DNA of 64,000 nt from JAZGGS01 sp963749485 (GCA_963749485.1 CAVVMV010000002.1:62001-126000), one strand, 5' to 3'. Counted from the first letter of the stretch, positions 29,486 to 40,290 are shown. Notes: generated by a model not told the origin, from the letters alone. Made by a program: numbers and translations.

Positions 29486-30064
29486 TTATTCCTCTGCTGC
29501 CATGTTTTTATTAAGGTTACCTAAAGCATTACCAATTTTAAATTTAACTGTGGCAAGCGGAATGTTAAGTTCGCGGGCTATTTCTTCCTCGTTGTATCCT
29601 TTATAATATGCTAGCTTTAAAACATAGCGCTGCGCATCTGTTAATTTTTTAAAGGAATCATCGACTTTGTCTTTCATAGAAAGAACTTTATCAAGGTTCA
29701 AAGGTTCAGCTGATGATGAGAGATGCGGAATTATATTTTCGTTTTCATACTCATCAGTGTATTCTTCCATCTCTTCCAGGTTACGTTTTCTCTTTACAAA
29801 ATCTATAGCTTTGTTTCTTGCAAGGTTTATCATCCAGGTATACACGTTGCCTGCTTCAGAATCAAACCGATCTATTTTTTGCCAGATAATTACAAATACA
29901 TCGGAAAGAATATCTTCGGCAGCTGGTACATCCTGAACGATTTTATCTATCAGTGTATACAGTACCGGTGAGTATCTGTCATATAATTCTTCAAGCGCCT
30001 TGGAATCGTTTCCGGCAACTTTTAAAATTATCTCTTTATCTGAATGGTTGTTATTTTCTGACAA
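29486..30064 (-). CDS. ECF-family RNA polymerase sigma factor
   Basis: 192 residues. Region 2 shows ALEELYDRYSPVLYTLIDKI and AEDILSDVFVIIWQKIDRFD, with the -10 recognition YTWMINLARNKAIDFVKRKR. Region 4 is LTDAQRYVLKLAYYKGYNEEEIARELNIPLATVKFKI, a helix-turn-helix for the -35. No region 3 is present, which defines ECF. It forms a unit with the presumed anti-sigma gene downstream and diverges from alaS. The regulon is unknown. Confidence 0.93.
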   Translation of the reverse strand: MSENNNHSDKEIILKVAGNDSKALEELYDRYSPVLYTLIDKIVQDVPAAEDILSDVFVIIWQKIDRFDSEAGNVYTWMINLARNKAIDFVKRKRNLEEMEEYTDEYENENIIPHLSSSAEPLNLDKVLSMKDKVDDSFKKLTDAQRYVLKLAYYKGYNEEEIARELNIPLATVKFKIGNALGNLNKNMAAEE

Positions 30065-30230
30065 TATCTGAACTTTATTATTAACAAAATCTTTTTGTAA
30101 TATTAAAAGTAAAACTATACTAAGTAAAAATCAATCAACTAGTGATTAATGCCTGGCAGCGCCAACCTTTAGTTTATGCTTACTCACTATTTTATTATCT
30201 TTCAGGTTCAACAAAAACGTACAAGGTAAA

Positions 30231-32816
30231 ATGACTTCTAATGAAATAAGAACACAATTTTTCGAGTTTTTTAAGAATAAAAAGCATAAAATAGTAGAAA
30301 GTTCGCCGGTAGTTCCGTTTGATGATCCTACCCTGCTTTTTGCAAATGCAGGAATGAACCAGTTTAAAGATATTTTCCTGGGAACAGGAACGAGGGAATA
30401 TAGCCGGGCTGCTAATACACAAAAGTGCATAAGAGTAAGCGGAAAACACAATGACCTTGAAGAAGTAGGGCATGATACTTATCATCACACTTTCTTTGAA
30501 ATGCTTGGCAACTGGTCGTTTGGTGATTATTACAAAGCCGAAGCTATTGAATGGGCATGGGAGCTGTTGACTGAAGTTTGGAAACTCCCAAAAGAACGGC
30601 TTTGGGCAACTGTTTATAATGATGATGATGAAGCTTTTGATTTGTGGAAAACAAAAACTGATATAAATCCCGATCATATTTTGCGCTTTGGTAAAAAGGA
30701 TAACTTCTGGGAAATGGGAGATGTCGGTCCTTGTGGTCCTTGCTCAGAAATTCATATAAATCTTGGTGATGATTACAATAATCCAAAATATGTTAACGCC
30801 GGTTCTGCGGATTGCATAGAAATTTGGAACCTTGTATTCATTCAATTTAATAAAGATGAAAATGAAAAACTTACAGAACTACCTGCTAAACATGTTGATA
30901 CCGGGATGGGATTCGAGAGAGTTTGTGCTGTTCTGCAGAATGTAAAATCGAATTACGAAACTGATGTTTTCTCCCCGTTAATAGAAGGAATCGTAAAGCT
31001 ATCGGGTATAAAAAATGATTCCGAAGAAAATAAAATTCCGATGAGAGTTATTGCAGACCATATTCGCGCTTTAACCTTTGCAATAGCCGATGGGGCTGTT
31101 CCTTCTAATGATGGTAGAGGTTACGTGTTAAGAAGAATTTTACGGAGGGCAGCACGTTACGGTAGAAAGCTCAATCTCCATGAACCTTTTCTTTACAAAC
31201 TTGTTGATATACTTGTTAAAACAATGGGAGATGTCTTCCCGGAAATTGTAGAGAAAAAAGATTACGTTAAAAAAATTATTAAAGCAGAAGAAGAAAGCTT
31301 TAATGCAACTTTAGACCGGGGAATAGAAATTTTTGAAGAAATTGTTTCTGGTTTGAGTAAGAAAAAGAGAAAAATAATTCCTGGTAATGAAGTATTTAAA
31401 CTATACGATACTTTTGGTTTCCCTGCTGATCTAACAAATGTAATGGCTGAAGAAAAGGGTTACACTATTGATGAAGAAGGATTTAATAAATTAATGACTG
31501 AACAAAAAACAAGGGGAAGAGAAGCTTCAAAAGAAAAATTTTCTTCAATTAATATTACAGTTAATAATCTTGATGGATTTACATTGTCGGGTGATGATAC
31601 AACTGAATTTACCGGCTATGATGAGCTCTCATCAGAAGCTGAAATTACAGGCTACAAACGAGATGAAAAAAGTGATTTGGTTATATTAAACCGCTCCCCC
31701 TTCTATATTGAAGCCGGTGGGCAGATAGATGACCTTGGATCGCTGCTGATCAATCAGAACAAGTATAATATTATTGATGTTACAAAGGTTGAAAATAGAA
31801 CAATTCATGTTGTTGCTAATGAAACCGATGGGATTATATCTAAAGGGAAAAAAGTTATAGCTGCTGTTAATGAAGAGCGAAGATGGGATATTATGCGTAA
31901 CCACACCGCAACTCACTTTTTTCATGCTGCTTTGAGAAAAATTTTAGGCGCACACGTTCAGCAGGCAGGTTCATACGTGGGACCGGATCATCTCAGATTT
32001 GACTTTACACATTTTGCAAAAGTAACTCCGGAAGAATTAAGAGATATAGAAGCACTTGTAAATGATGAGCTACGAAGAAACTACCCGCTAATTCATCACA
32101 GAGAAATTCCATTTGACCAGGCAAAAAAAATGGGCGCTCTTATGTTCTTTGGAGATAAGTATGGCGATAAAGTAAATGTTGTTCAGTTCGGAGATTTTAC
32201 AATGGAGTTTTGCGGAGGTACGCATGTTAAAAACTCTTCTGAAATCGGTTTATTTAAAATTACAAGCGAGTCATCCATTGCAAGCGGTGTTAGAAGAATT
32301 GAAGCAGTTACTGGCGCTGGTGTTGAATCTTATATTGATGACCAGTTAAACCTGCTAAGGAACAATAAAGAAAAAATTAATTTGATGCTGGAAGATAAGA
32401 AGAAACTTGAAAAAGAAGTGGCTGAGTTAAGACTTAATGATAAGCTTGGGCAGCTCGATCATATTCTTGCATTAGCTTCTGAAGTTAATAATATTAAAAT
32501 CTATAAAGGAAAAGTTACAGCGGACAATATGGACGAACTTAAATCTTTCGGCGACGAGATGAGAAGTAAGATAGAAAGCGGAATTGGTGTACTTGTTGCA
32601 CAGGTTGATAACAAGGTTGGTATTGTTGCTGTTGTTTCCGATGATCTTATAAAATCTAAAAAACTTAGCGCCGGTAAGATAGTTGGTGAGCTGGCAAAAC
32701 TGGTTGGTGGAGGCGGGGGAGGAAGACCTCATCTTGCTACCGCAGGCGGAAAAGATGTTTCACAGATTTCTGCTGCCATTGGAAAAGTGGAAGAAGTGGT
32801 TAATAGTTTTCTATAG
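30231..32816 (+). CDS. alaS: Alanine-tRNA ligase
   Basis: An 861-residue class II synthetase. The N-terminal catalytic core has SSPVVPFDDPTLLFANAGMNQF, HHTFFEMLGNWSFGDY and RVIADHIRALTFAIADG. The editing domain has the zinc-binding HTATH (in NHTATHFFHAAL) and CGGTH. A coiled coil and the DHHA1 C-terminal domain with the glycine-rich GGGGGGRPHLATAGG follow. Unbroken and full length. It diverges from the ECF sigma gene and is followed by radA 34 bp later. Confidence 0.96.
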   Translation: MTSNEIRTQFFEFFKNKKHKIVESSPVVPFDDPTLLFANAGMNQFKDIFLGTGTREYSRAANTQKCIRVSGKHNDLEEVGHDTYHHTFFEMLGNWSFGDYYKAEAIEWAWELLTEVWKLPKERLWATVYNDDDEAFDLWKTKTDINPDHILRFGKKDNFWEMGDVGPCGPCSEIHINLGDDYNNPKYVNAGSADCIEIWNLVFIQFNKDENEKLTELPAKHVDTGMGFERVCAVLQNVKSNYETDVFSPLIEGIVKLSGIKNDSEENKIPMRVIADHIRALTFAIADGAVPSNDGRGYVLRRILRRAARYGRKLNLHEPFLYKLVDILVKTMGDVFPEIVEKKDYVKKIIKAEEESFNATLDRGIEIFEEIVSGLSKKKRKIIPGNEVFKLYDTFGFPADLTNVMAEEKGYTIDEEGFNKLMTEQKTRGREASKEKFSSINITVNNLDGFTLSGDDTTEFTGYDELSSEAEITGYKRDEKSDLVILNRSPFYIEAGGQIDDLGSLLINQNKYNIIDVTKVENRTIHVVANETDGIISKGKKVIAAVNEERRWDIMRNHTATHFFHAALRKILGAHVQQAGSYVGPDHLRFDFTHFAKVTPEELRDIEALVNDELRRNYPLIHHREIPFDQAKKMGALMFFGDKYGDKVNVVQFGDFTMEFCGGTHVKNSSEIGLFKITSESSIASGVRRIEAVTGAGVESYIDDQLNLLRNNKEKINLMLEDKKKLEKEVAELRLNDKLGQLDHILALASEVNNIKIYKGKVTADNMDELKSFGDEMRSKIESGIGVLVAQVDNKVGIVAVVSDDLIKSKKLSAGKIVGELAKLVGGGGGGRPHLATAGGKDVSQISAAIGKVEEVVNSFL

Positions 32817-32850
32817 ATTCTTCACAATTTCCCAGCGATAAAATTTCTTT

Positions 32851-34206
32851 ATGTCTAAAACAAGAATAAAATACATTTGCTCAAGCTGTGGGTATGAATC
32901 TCTCCGGTGGTTAGGCAAATGTCCGGAATGTGAAAGCTGGAACTCCTTTACAGAAGAGATTATAGAAAAGGATAAAAGAAAAACAGCAGCATTTTCGGGT
33001 GAAGTAGAAGTAAAAAAGATCAATGAGGTTGGCACTAAAGAAGAGGAACGATTTAAAACAGGTATTGCTGAGTTCGACCGGGTGCTTGGCGGAGGCATAA
33101 TGCAGGGTTCGGTGATTTTACTGGGAGGAGATCCGGGAATTGGAAAATCGACACTTGCAATGCAGGCAGCAGCAAGTTTAAATAGGAAAGTTCTCTTTGT
33201 AACAGGAGAAGAATCTGCACAGCAATTAAAATTAAGAGCAACCCGCTTAAAACTTGAAGCCGATGAGCTTTACATACTTGCCGAAACCGATATGAGTCAT
33301 ATTCTAAAAGCTATTAGCCAGCTTCAACCATCTGTTGTTATTATTGATTCAATCCAAACAATGTACCGTAGCGAATTTGAAAACTCTCCGGGCACTATTA
33401 CACAGATTAGGGAATGTACCTCGTTATTGATGGAAGAGGCAAAGAAGAAACACTACTCAGTTATAATAATTGGGCACGTTACAAAAGAAGGAATGATTGC
33501 CGGACCAAAATTACTGGAACATATAGTTGATACCGTTATACAGTTTGAAGGTGAGTCGCATCACTCTTACAGGATTTTAAGAGCAGCTAAAAACAGGTTT
33601 GGCAGCACAAATGAACTTGGCATTTTTGAAATGCATGAAAATGGTTTGAGAGAAGTTAAAAATGCCAGCGAGTATTTTTTAAGCGGAAGAAACCGGCGCA
33701 ATTCCGGATCAGTGATTACCTGTAGCATGGAAGGAACTAAACCAATACTGCTGGAAGTGCAGGCACTTGTAACTCCTTCTAATTACGGTTATGCTCAGAG
33801 AGTTTCAACAGGATTCGATCAGAAGCGTCTTTCTATACTTTTAGCTGTGCTTGAAAAAAGATCCGGTTTAAAACTATCATCACATAACGTATTTATAAAT
33901 ATGGCTGGCGGAGTGCGCATCTTTGAACCAGCAGTTGATCTTGCCGTTTGCTGCAGTATTGTTTCCAGTTTGAAAGATTTTTCAATTGATAACAACACGG
34001 TTATTATCGGAGAAGTGGGATTGGGCGGGGAAATAAGAAGTGTTAGCAATATTGAAAAGAGAATTAAAGAAGCAGAAAAACTTGGTTTTAATAGAATAAT
34101 AGTACCCGGGGATAATTATAAAGAAAGCTCTTCTTACCAAAAACTAAAAATAGAACCAGCCAACGATCTTTCCGATGCAATTAAAATTGTTTCTTCAAGT
34201 AAATGA
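32851..34206 (+). CDS. radA: DNA repair protein RadA (Sms)
   Basis: A 451-residue RecA-like helicase that acts in branch migration of recombination intermediates. It has an N-terminal C4 zinc finger (C10-x2-C13, C24-x2-C27), Walker A GGDPGIGKST (92-101), Walker B VVIIDS (162-167), the RadA-specific KNRFG motif (247-251) and a C-terminal Lon-protease-like domain (GGVRIFEPAVDLAVCCSI, EVGLGGEIR). Unbroken. Together with recJ and ruvCA, the window holds several recombination functions. Confidence 0.95.
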   Translation: MSKTRIKYICSSCGYESLRWLGKCPECESWNSFTEEIIEKDKRKTAAFSGEVEVKKINEVGTKEEERFKTGIAEFDRVLGGGIMQGSVILLGGDPGIGKSTLAMQAAASLNRKVLFVTGEESAQQLKLRATRLKLEADELYILAETDMSHILKAISQLQPSVVIIDSIQTMYRSEFENSPGTITQIRECTSLLMEEAKKKHYSVIIIGHVTKEGMIAGPKLLEHIVDTVIQFEGESHHSYRILRAAKNRFGSTNELGIFEMHENGLREVKNASEYFLSGRNRRNSGSVITCSMEGTKPILLEVQALVTPSNYGYAQRVSTGFDQKRLSILLAVLEKRSGLKLSSHNVFINMAGGVRIFEPAVDLAVCCSIVSSLKDFSIDNNTVIIGEVGLGGEIRSVSNIEKRIKEAEKLGFNRIIVPGDNYKESSSYQKLKIEPANDLSDAIKIVSSSK

Positions 34207-34207
34207 C

Positions 34208-34256
34208 TTATAACAATAATTTAACTGGTATAGCTTTGTTTTTTATAACAATAATT
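34208..34256. repeat. 14-bp direct repeat upstream of the RRM gene
   Basis: TTATAACAATAATT occurs at 34208-34221 and again at 34243-34256, 35 bp apart, in the short leader between radA and the RRM gene. It could be a duplicated regulatory site or chance in AT-rich DNA. Confidence 0.45.
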
Positions 34257-34317
34257 ATATATTTAATGACGGTAATAATTACCGCAAGTTCTTTAATTAT
34301 TTTTCGAGGTAAAGTTA

Positions 34318-34569
34318 GTGAGTACGAAGCTTTTTGTGGGATCACTCCCATGGGCAGTAAACGATGAAGCTTTGAAAGAAGCTTTTACGGCATACGGAAA
34401 CGTAGTGTCTGCCAAAGTGGTAACAGATCGTCAAACTGGTCGGTCGAGAGGATTCGGATTTGTTGAAATGGAATCCGATTCTGAAGCAAGTGCAGCAATC
34501 GAGGCATTGAACGGTTCAGATCTTAATGGTCGGAACATTGTTGTTAATGAAGCGAAACCAAAAGACTAA
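34318..34569 (+). CDS. RRM-domain RNA-binding protein
   Basis: 83 residues forming one RNA recognition motif: RNP2 LFVGSLPW near residue 5 and RNP1 RGFGFVEM near 43, with the betaalphabeta-betaalphabeta pattern intact. It has a GTG start with TCGAGG upstream. Small single-RRM proteins of this kind occur in cyanobacteria and Bacteroidota, often cold-induced, and bind single-stranded RNA. The gene has its own leader and terminator, so it is probably monocistronic. The targets are unknown. Confidence 0.93.
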   Translation: MSTKLFVGSLPWAVNDEALKEAFTAYGNVVSAKVVTDRQTGRSRGFGFVEMESDSEASAAIEALNGSDLNGRNIVVNEAKPKD

Positions 34570-34597
34570 TTAAAATTTTTGGCTGAGTTGCAGTTTT

Positions 34598-34622
34598 AAA
34601 GCGCTCGAATGAGCGCTTTTTA
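34598..34622 (+). terminator. Intrinsic terminator after the RRM gene
   Basis: AAAGCGCTC (34598-34606), loop GAAT, GAGCGCTTT (34611-34619) and a short T-run make a 9-bp stem with a tight loop. Confidence 0.88.
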
Positions 34623-34782
34623 TATATTGAATTGTCCCGCGTAGAATTAGATTATTTTCTTCTTTTGTTTTCCAAAAGTGCTGAATAAATAATTGGTTGG
34701 GGTTAACAGCACAGCTATGTTTAAAATTAATTGTGTCTCAAATATTTCCTCACAATTTAAGACATTGCTTCATTTCGAAATG

Positions 34783-37194
34783 TTAGAAAGCAAAAGTATT
34801 AATACTAACTACAAAATTGTTACTTCCCCTGTAGTTTAACTTCCACGCAAATTCTAATTGAATAGGAAATATGCCCTGCCCAATACCGAAACCAATTTCG
34901 TAAAATGGATGCGGAAAAGATTTTAAATCTATAGGAATCAGTTCAGCAGATTTTTGCCCTACTTCAGAAACTGCAGCATTAAAGAAAGTATTAAGTGTAA
35001 TATCCCAATCCTTCAGCAACGGAATATTAAGCATTCTGAATAACTCACTTCCAAAGTTGTGCTCAAGGTTTAGCGTAACCAATCTTTCACCAAATACCTC
35101 GTTTACTCTTAGTGTGCGGAAAGTATATTGTTTTGAGATTAGGTTTATATTTCCCGGTAATGCATACATATCCTGGTAAGGCAAAGTGCCATCATTATAC
35201 ATTCCGTAAATCCTAAACCTCATAAAAGCAGAACGGAATGTTCTAAGGAAACTGTTTATTCTCAGTTCGTATGTAGTAAAATCAAGATTGCTCTTTAGCA
35301 AATCCTTGCTTGAGTAAGTAACATCGCCTGAAAATAAAATATACGAACGCCCGAAAGAAGTTCTTCTCCGGAAGTAGCCGTCTTCAATATAATTTCTGAA
35401 ATCTAAATCAAATCCGGCTGTAAGTGCATTTATTTTTGTTTCGTAGATTGTAGGATTTTCCCTGTAAGACCTGTCCTTTCTGAAGAAAGAAAAATCACTG
35501 TTATTCTGAGCACTCTTATCTGTATGATTCATAAATCCTGTTCTCAAAGAGAGGATTGGAAATACCTCACCCTCTATTTCAATATCAAAACCATTCGAGT
35601 AGTAGTAATCTCTGAATTCTTCTTTATTAAGCAGCGCCAGTAAAGATGCAGTTAAATCCCAGTAAGCTATTGAACCACCAAATAAAACATTCAATTTATT
35701 GTAAGCATTAAGTCTTATACTGGTTGTTCTGTAATCGCCAAGTAAATATTCGGCGGAAAAATCGGTTTTAAATTTTTTGTCCGAAAATCCATAATTAAAT
35801 TCTAAGCTTGAATTTAATCGTCGTTCGTAATATTCATCCAAATAAAAGCCAAGTTTTAATGCGTGTCCTTCAACGCGGTTGAAATGATAAAAATTAAGCG
35901 GTGCATTTATTGCAAAATTATCTGAGAAATATGTCCTTGTACTAAGTATTTCGAACCTATCCCAGAATGAAACCGGAACCAAGCTTATGCTGTCTATTCG
36001 TTTGTAAGCCAAATCTTCCTCATCAGTATTCGGAATTGTCTGAGTCGAAAGCCAGTAAAGCGAATCTTTTTTATCTGCATCCACCAGAACAGTAACAATA
36101 GCTTTACTGAACTCATTTTCATCAATAACAGGATTTATTTTATAATCATAAAGAACCGAGTTAAGTTCAAAGCCTAACCTTGCTAAACCTAAAAAGTTTG
36201 CCTTAAGGAACAACCTGTAATCCACCGGCATATAAATTTCATCATAACTTGCAAATTGCTGAAAGACATTAATAGTATCGAATATTCCGCCGGGATTTGC
36301 AGAGCGATTTAAACGAAGATCAACCTTTATTAAATCGTATGTACTGTCTGTAATAAATACGCTTCCCTCAAAGCCCGGATCAGCCGGATCATCAGGTGCA
36401 ATGTGAATCTGGTAGACTTTAATATTATCCATAGCCACAAACCGTTCTAAATAGAAATAGTAGTAACTAATGGCGTCATCAGAAAGCGGTCCGGGTAAAT
36501 CTATTCCAAAAAAATTAACATCATCATCATAAAAATTTTGAATTACTCTTCCACCGGTAAGCGTATTGATAGATGGTGGGAAGTTCGCACTTTGTTTTCG
36601 TGCAAGAATTATTTCTTTGTAGTTACCCGGTTTTTTATAGTAACCCCTACTCTGGTTTTCCAAAATCCCGGTTATTTTTAATTCGGTTGTATCGCCGGCT
36701 CCTAATCCCAAACCAACAGAATTTCCCTTTGCAGAAAAATCTTCTTCAGTTCTAACAGCTCCTTTGGTGTATGCTTCAAATTCATAGCTATTAAGCTTTT
36801 CATTGCGCTCATTCTTTTTCTCAATAGCTTTCCTGATGATTTCAAGAGCAGGATTTTCTCCCGGAAGAATCACGACTTCAGGTAATTGTATCTCGGTCTT
36901 TGAAAGTTTAAAAGTAAGGTTTGTGATATCTTCGCTCAGATCAACTAATACCGTATCAGAATAGTAACCGATATAAGAAGCTACTAAAACATAACTTCCG
37001 GCTTTTAATTTTAGTTCGAAATTTCCCTCAAGATTTGCTGCTGTGCCGGTTGTTGTACCTGTAACTCTTATGTTAGCATAACTTAAACTTTTATTAGTTT
37101 GATGATCTGCGACTCTACCTTCTATCCCATATTGCTGAGCTAATACAGTGAGTGAGGATACAAGAATAAAGATAGTACTTAAGATTTTTTGCAT
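34783..37194 (-). CDS. DUF5686 / CarboxypepD_reg outer-membrane protein
   Basis: 803 residues, unbroken. A signal peptide (ILSTIFILVSSLTVLAQQ) precedes a carboxypeptidase-regulatory-like beta-sandwich domain (GIEGRVADHQTNKSLSYANIRV, FELKLKAGSYVLVASYIGY; about 23-105), a DUF5686 region starting near ALEIIRKAIEKKNERN, and a long C-terminal beta-barrel ending in NNFVVSINTFAF with terminal Phe, as in outer-membrane proteins. Members are widespread in Bacteroidota; their function is unclear but location in the outer membrane is well supported by pattern. It stands alone. Confidence 0.85.
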   Translation of the reverse strand: MQKILSTIFILVSSLTVLAQQYGIEGRVADHQTNKSLSYANIRVTGTTTGTAANLEGNFELKLKAGSYVLVASYIGYYSDTVLVDLSEDITNLTFKLSKTEIQLPEVVILPGENPALEIIRKAIEKKNERNEKLNSYEFEAYTKGAVRTEEDFSAKGNSVGLGLGAGDTTELKITGILENQSRGYYKKPGNYKEIILARKQSANFPPSINTLTGGRVIQNFYDDDVNFFGIDLPGPLSDDAISYYYFYLERFVAMDNIKVYQIHIAPDDPADPGFEGSVFITDSTYDLIKVDLRLNRSANPGGIFDTINVFQQFASYDEIYMPVDYRLFLKANFLGLARLGFELNSVLYDYKINPVIDENEFSKAIVTVLVDADKKDSLYWLSTQTIPNTDEEDLAYKRIDSISLVPVSFWDRFEILSTRTYFSDNFAINAPLNFYHFNRVEGHALKLGFYLDEYYERRLNSSLEFNYGFSDKKFKTDFSAEYLLGDYRTTSIRLNAYNKLNVLFGGSIAYWDLTASLLALLNKEEFRDYYYSNGFDIEIEGEVFPILSLRTGFMNHTDKSAQNNSDFSFFRKDRSYRENPTIYETKINALTAGFDLDFRNYIEDGYFRRRTSFGRSYILFSGDVTYSSKDLLKSNLDFTTYELRINSFLRTFRSAFMRFRIYGMYNDGTLPYQDMYALPGNINLISKQYTFRTLRVNEVFGERLVTLNLEHNFGSELFRMLNIPLLKDWDITLNTFFNAAVSEVGQKSAELIPIDLKSFPHPFYEIGFGIGQGIFPIQLEFAWKLNYRGSNNFVVSINTFAF

Positions 37195-37389
37195 AGACGG
37201 GTAAAAATAATTTTTTATAATTGTTCCAATAATAAAGAAATTCTATTTTGATAAAAACAGAATTATATAAATGGTCTCTATGATTGATGAACATTCTCAA
37301 GAAGGCTTAAAACATCTATTAATTCATTTATGTAATAATTATATTGATTATCTGATTTTCTCAAAAAAGAAACTACCAATTTATTATAA

Positions 37390-38756
37390 ATGAAAAACAC
37401 TGTCGGAATAATGCGCGAAGGGATTACTAAAAAGGGAGAAAAGCGTGTTGCTGTTACTCCGGGTTATGCAAAACAAATTGTAGATTGGGGACATAACTTA
37501 ATTGTACAGTCTTCTGTTCATCCTGAAACAGGAGAAGTTAAACGTATATTTGCCGATGAATTATATAAACAAGTTGGTGCCGAAATTAATGAAGACCTGG
37601 CTGTAGCAAATGTTATTTTTGGACTAAAAGAGATTGACATCGACAGAATTTTAGAAAATAAAGCTTACCTCTTTTTTTCACATTCACATAAAGGGCAAAT
37701 AAAAAACCGCGAGATGCTGAAAGCGTTAATTGAGAATAAATCAACGGTTATAGATTATGAACTTATCAGCAATGATAACAATATAAGATTGATTACTGCA
37801 TTCACTATATTGCGGGATATGCAGGGATGGTTGATACTTTATGGACTTTGGGAAAAAGGTTAACACTTGAATGATCTTAAAAATCCATTCGAAAATCTTC
37901 AACAGGCAATTGAAGAAGAACACCTGGATAAAGCCAAAAATAAGTTTTGCACAAACTGCAAAAGAGATTGAAACGAATGGAACACCTGAAAATCTTACCT
38001 CCTGTAATTATTTGCTTTTTAGGTAAAGGAAAAACTGCGCAAGGTACTCGCAAGCTTTTTAATATTTTACCACATGAAGATATCGGCATCGATCAATTAA
38101 AAGAAGTTTATGAAACCGGTTCCAGGAAAAAGCTTTATGCACTTCATATTGATATAGAAGAGATTTACAGGTTGAAAGAAAAAAGTAACTTTTCTAAAGC
38201 TGATTTTGACCTGCTTAGTGTTAGAGATAAGCAGCAGATGTATTTTGATAACCCGGATTACTTCGAATCAAATCTTGATAAAGTATTGCCTTACATAACA
38301 GTTTTGATGAACTGCATCATCTGGTCGCCTGAATTTCCAAGGACAGTAACTAAAGAGCTAATGAAAAAAATCTATGCTGATAGTAAAGTGTTAAAAGTTA
38401 TCGGCGATATTACCTGTGACCCAAATGGTTCAATTGAATTTTCGAAAGAAACCTGGATTGATAACCCAGTATATATTTACAATCCGTTAACACAAAAAAA
38501 TAAAGACGGATTTGAAGGTGACGGCATTGCTGTAATGGCAGTTACTAATTTACCCTGCGAGTTTTCCTTTGATGCTTCACAGCAATTCAGTGATGACTTG
38601 TCTCCATTTCTTGAGGATATTGTTAAAGCAAATTACGAGGGTACGTTGGATGAAGCACAATTACCGGATGAAATTAAACGTGCAGTAATAATGTGGCAAG
38701 GAAAGTTTACAGAAGATTTTGCGTACATGAACAGTTTTTTAGAAACAGAAAAGTGA
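37390..38756 (+). CDS. Lysine-ketoglutarate reductase-like dehydrogenase, frameshifted
   Basis: The N-terminal part (37390-37863) is an AlaDH/PNT-N-type domain: GIMREGITKKGEKRVAVTPG, ENKAYLFFSHSHKGQ, STVIDYELI. Coding then shifts frames three or four times between 37800 and 38010 (YIAGYAGMVDTLWTLGKR, LKNPFENLQQAIEEEHLDK, AQTAKEIETNG). It resumes in 37947-38756 with PPVIICFLGKGKTAQGTRKL, the nucleotide-binding part, and DITCDPNGSIEF. Domain order matches the LKR half of eukaryotic LKR/SDH, which condenses lysine and 2-oxoglutarate to saccharopine. Its stop is 1 bp from that of the convergent dehydrogenase gene. Confidence 0.82.
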
Positions 38757-38757
38757 A

Positions 38758-40102
38758 CTAATTATTAGTTGTTATTAAAACGTGTTCTGTTGGTTTAATA
38801 CCAAGCTCAGCAAGCTTTGCCAGCGCCGGTTTATATATGTCTTCATAAATTGGAATCATCACTCCCCTCTCTTTTAATTTCTCATCCAGCACCAGGTTCG
38901 TAACTATTGCAAGCGGCAGCCCTACAGTAGCGGACATCGCAGTATTTGTTGAGTCTTTACCATAAACAATAATTGAAGAAACTATTTTTTCTTTCTGCCC
39001 TTCATGCTCGTACTCAACTTCTGTGTGCAATATTACCATATCTTTATCATCATTTTGAAATTTCCATTTTTCAAGCAGTAAATCGAGCAGAATTTCTGCC
39101 GGACTTCCATTTTTAACTTTTACCTTTTTATCACTTAACAATCCAAGCCACTCTATCTTTTTCATGACAGGGCTGTCCAGGTGATTCATCAAGCAGTTCC
39201 AGAAGGGCTTCTCCCGTTGTTTGTCCGGTTCCTTTGCTAAGATAAATTGAAACAAAATCATTGTAGGTTAGCATATGAGAATCAGGAATATTATACCTGT
39301 TATCTGTAAGACCAATTTTAATCAAAGCATTCCAGGCAGAGCAATAACCAATCTTTCTTAAAGATCCGCGGTAAACATTTTTTAATTCCGGGAGATGATA
39401 AATATCGCGGTATTTTACGGAATCCCTGTTCGGGTAAGCTTCATACCTTCCCAATCCCGGGATGTCAACAATTTCGGTATTTAAAAACAAACGGTTGTAG
39501 GGAACAATTTTCAACTTACCATCTTTAACATATCTTGCGCTTGGCATTCCGGCAGTTACAACATTCATCGGGTTCCATGTTATTTTATAACCCCAGGGAT
39601 TATCGTCACATTGTGGAGAAACTAAACCACCGCCAAAAGAACGGAGAGATGTAATCTTTCCTCCTTTTTGCTTCACTTCATTTATTATCCGCATCGTTTC
39701 CATATGATCTATTCCCGGGTCTAATCCCATTTCATTCAATAATATTATTCCTCTTTTCTGTGCCTCTTCATGGTAAGATTTCATTTTGGGGGAAACGTAC
39801 GAAGCAGTTAAAAGATGTACTTTATGTTTAATACAATCCTTTACCAGGTGAATATGAAGTGCCTCCGGAAGGAGCGAAATAACAACATTTGCTTCAGATA
39901 CTTCGTTTTCTCGTTGCTCATCATTAAATACATCAAACTTGATTGCTTTAATTTTCGGATGGTTGCCCGCTTTTTGTTTTGCAAGTTCAAGTGATTGATC
40001 GGCAACTGTTATTTCCCAATCCTTTTCTGCAGCAAGCTCTTTAAGATAAGAGACTAAAGATGATGCTGTTCTTCCGGCTCCAACTAATAATATTTTTTTC
40101 AT
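38758..40102 (-). CDS. Saccharopine dehydrogenase (SDH half), frameshifted
   Basis: The first part (39131-40102) starts MKKILLVGAGRTASSLVSYL, a Rossmann fold with GAGRTAS, then VVISLLPEALHIHLVKDCI, LLNEMGLDPGIDHMETMRII and SFGGGLVSPQCDDNPWGYK. These are strong marks of saccharopine dehydrogenase (LYS9-like). The frame changes near 39165; the C-terminal part (38758-39261) ends TEHVLITTNN. The joined protein is about 445 residues. It would oxidise saccharopine to glutamate and aminoadipate semialdehyde, completing lysine breakdown with the convergent partner. The direction of flux cannot be told from sequence. Confidence 0.85.
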
Positions 40103-40290
40103 GATGATCTTGGTTTGATTTTTCTCTTAAGTGATAAACTGCAATTCAAAAAATAAATTTTTGCTAAGCAATGTGTTATAAAAATATTTTCCAGGTTACT
40201 AAGTGTAAAAGTTCAAATAAATATTAAATATGATTAAGTTTACACCAAATCTAATAAATCGGAAGAAGAAATTATAAAGGATGGATTACA

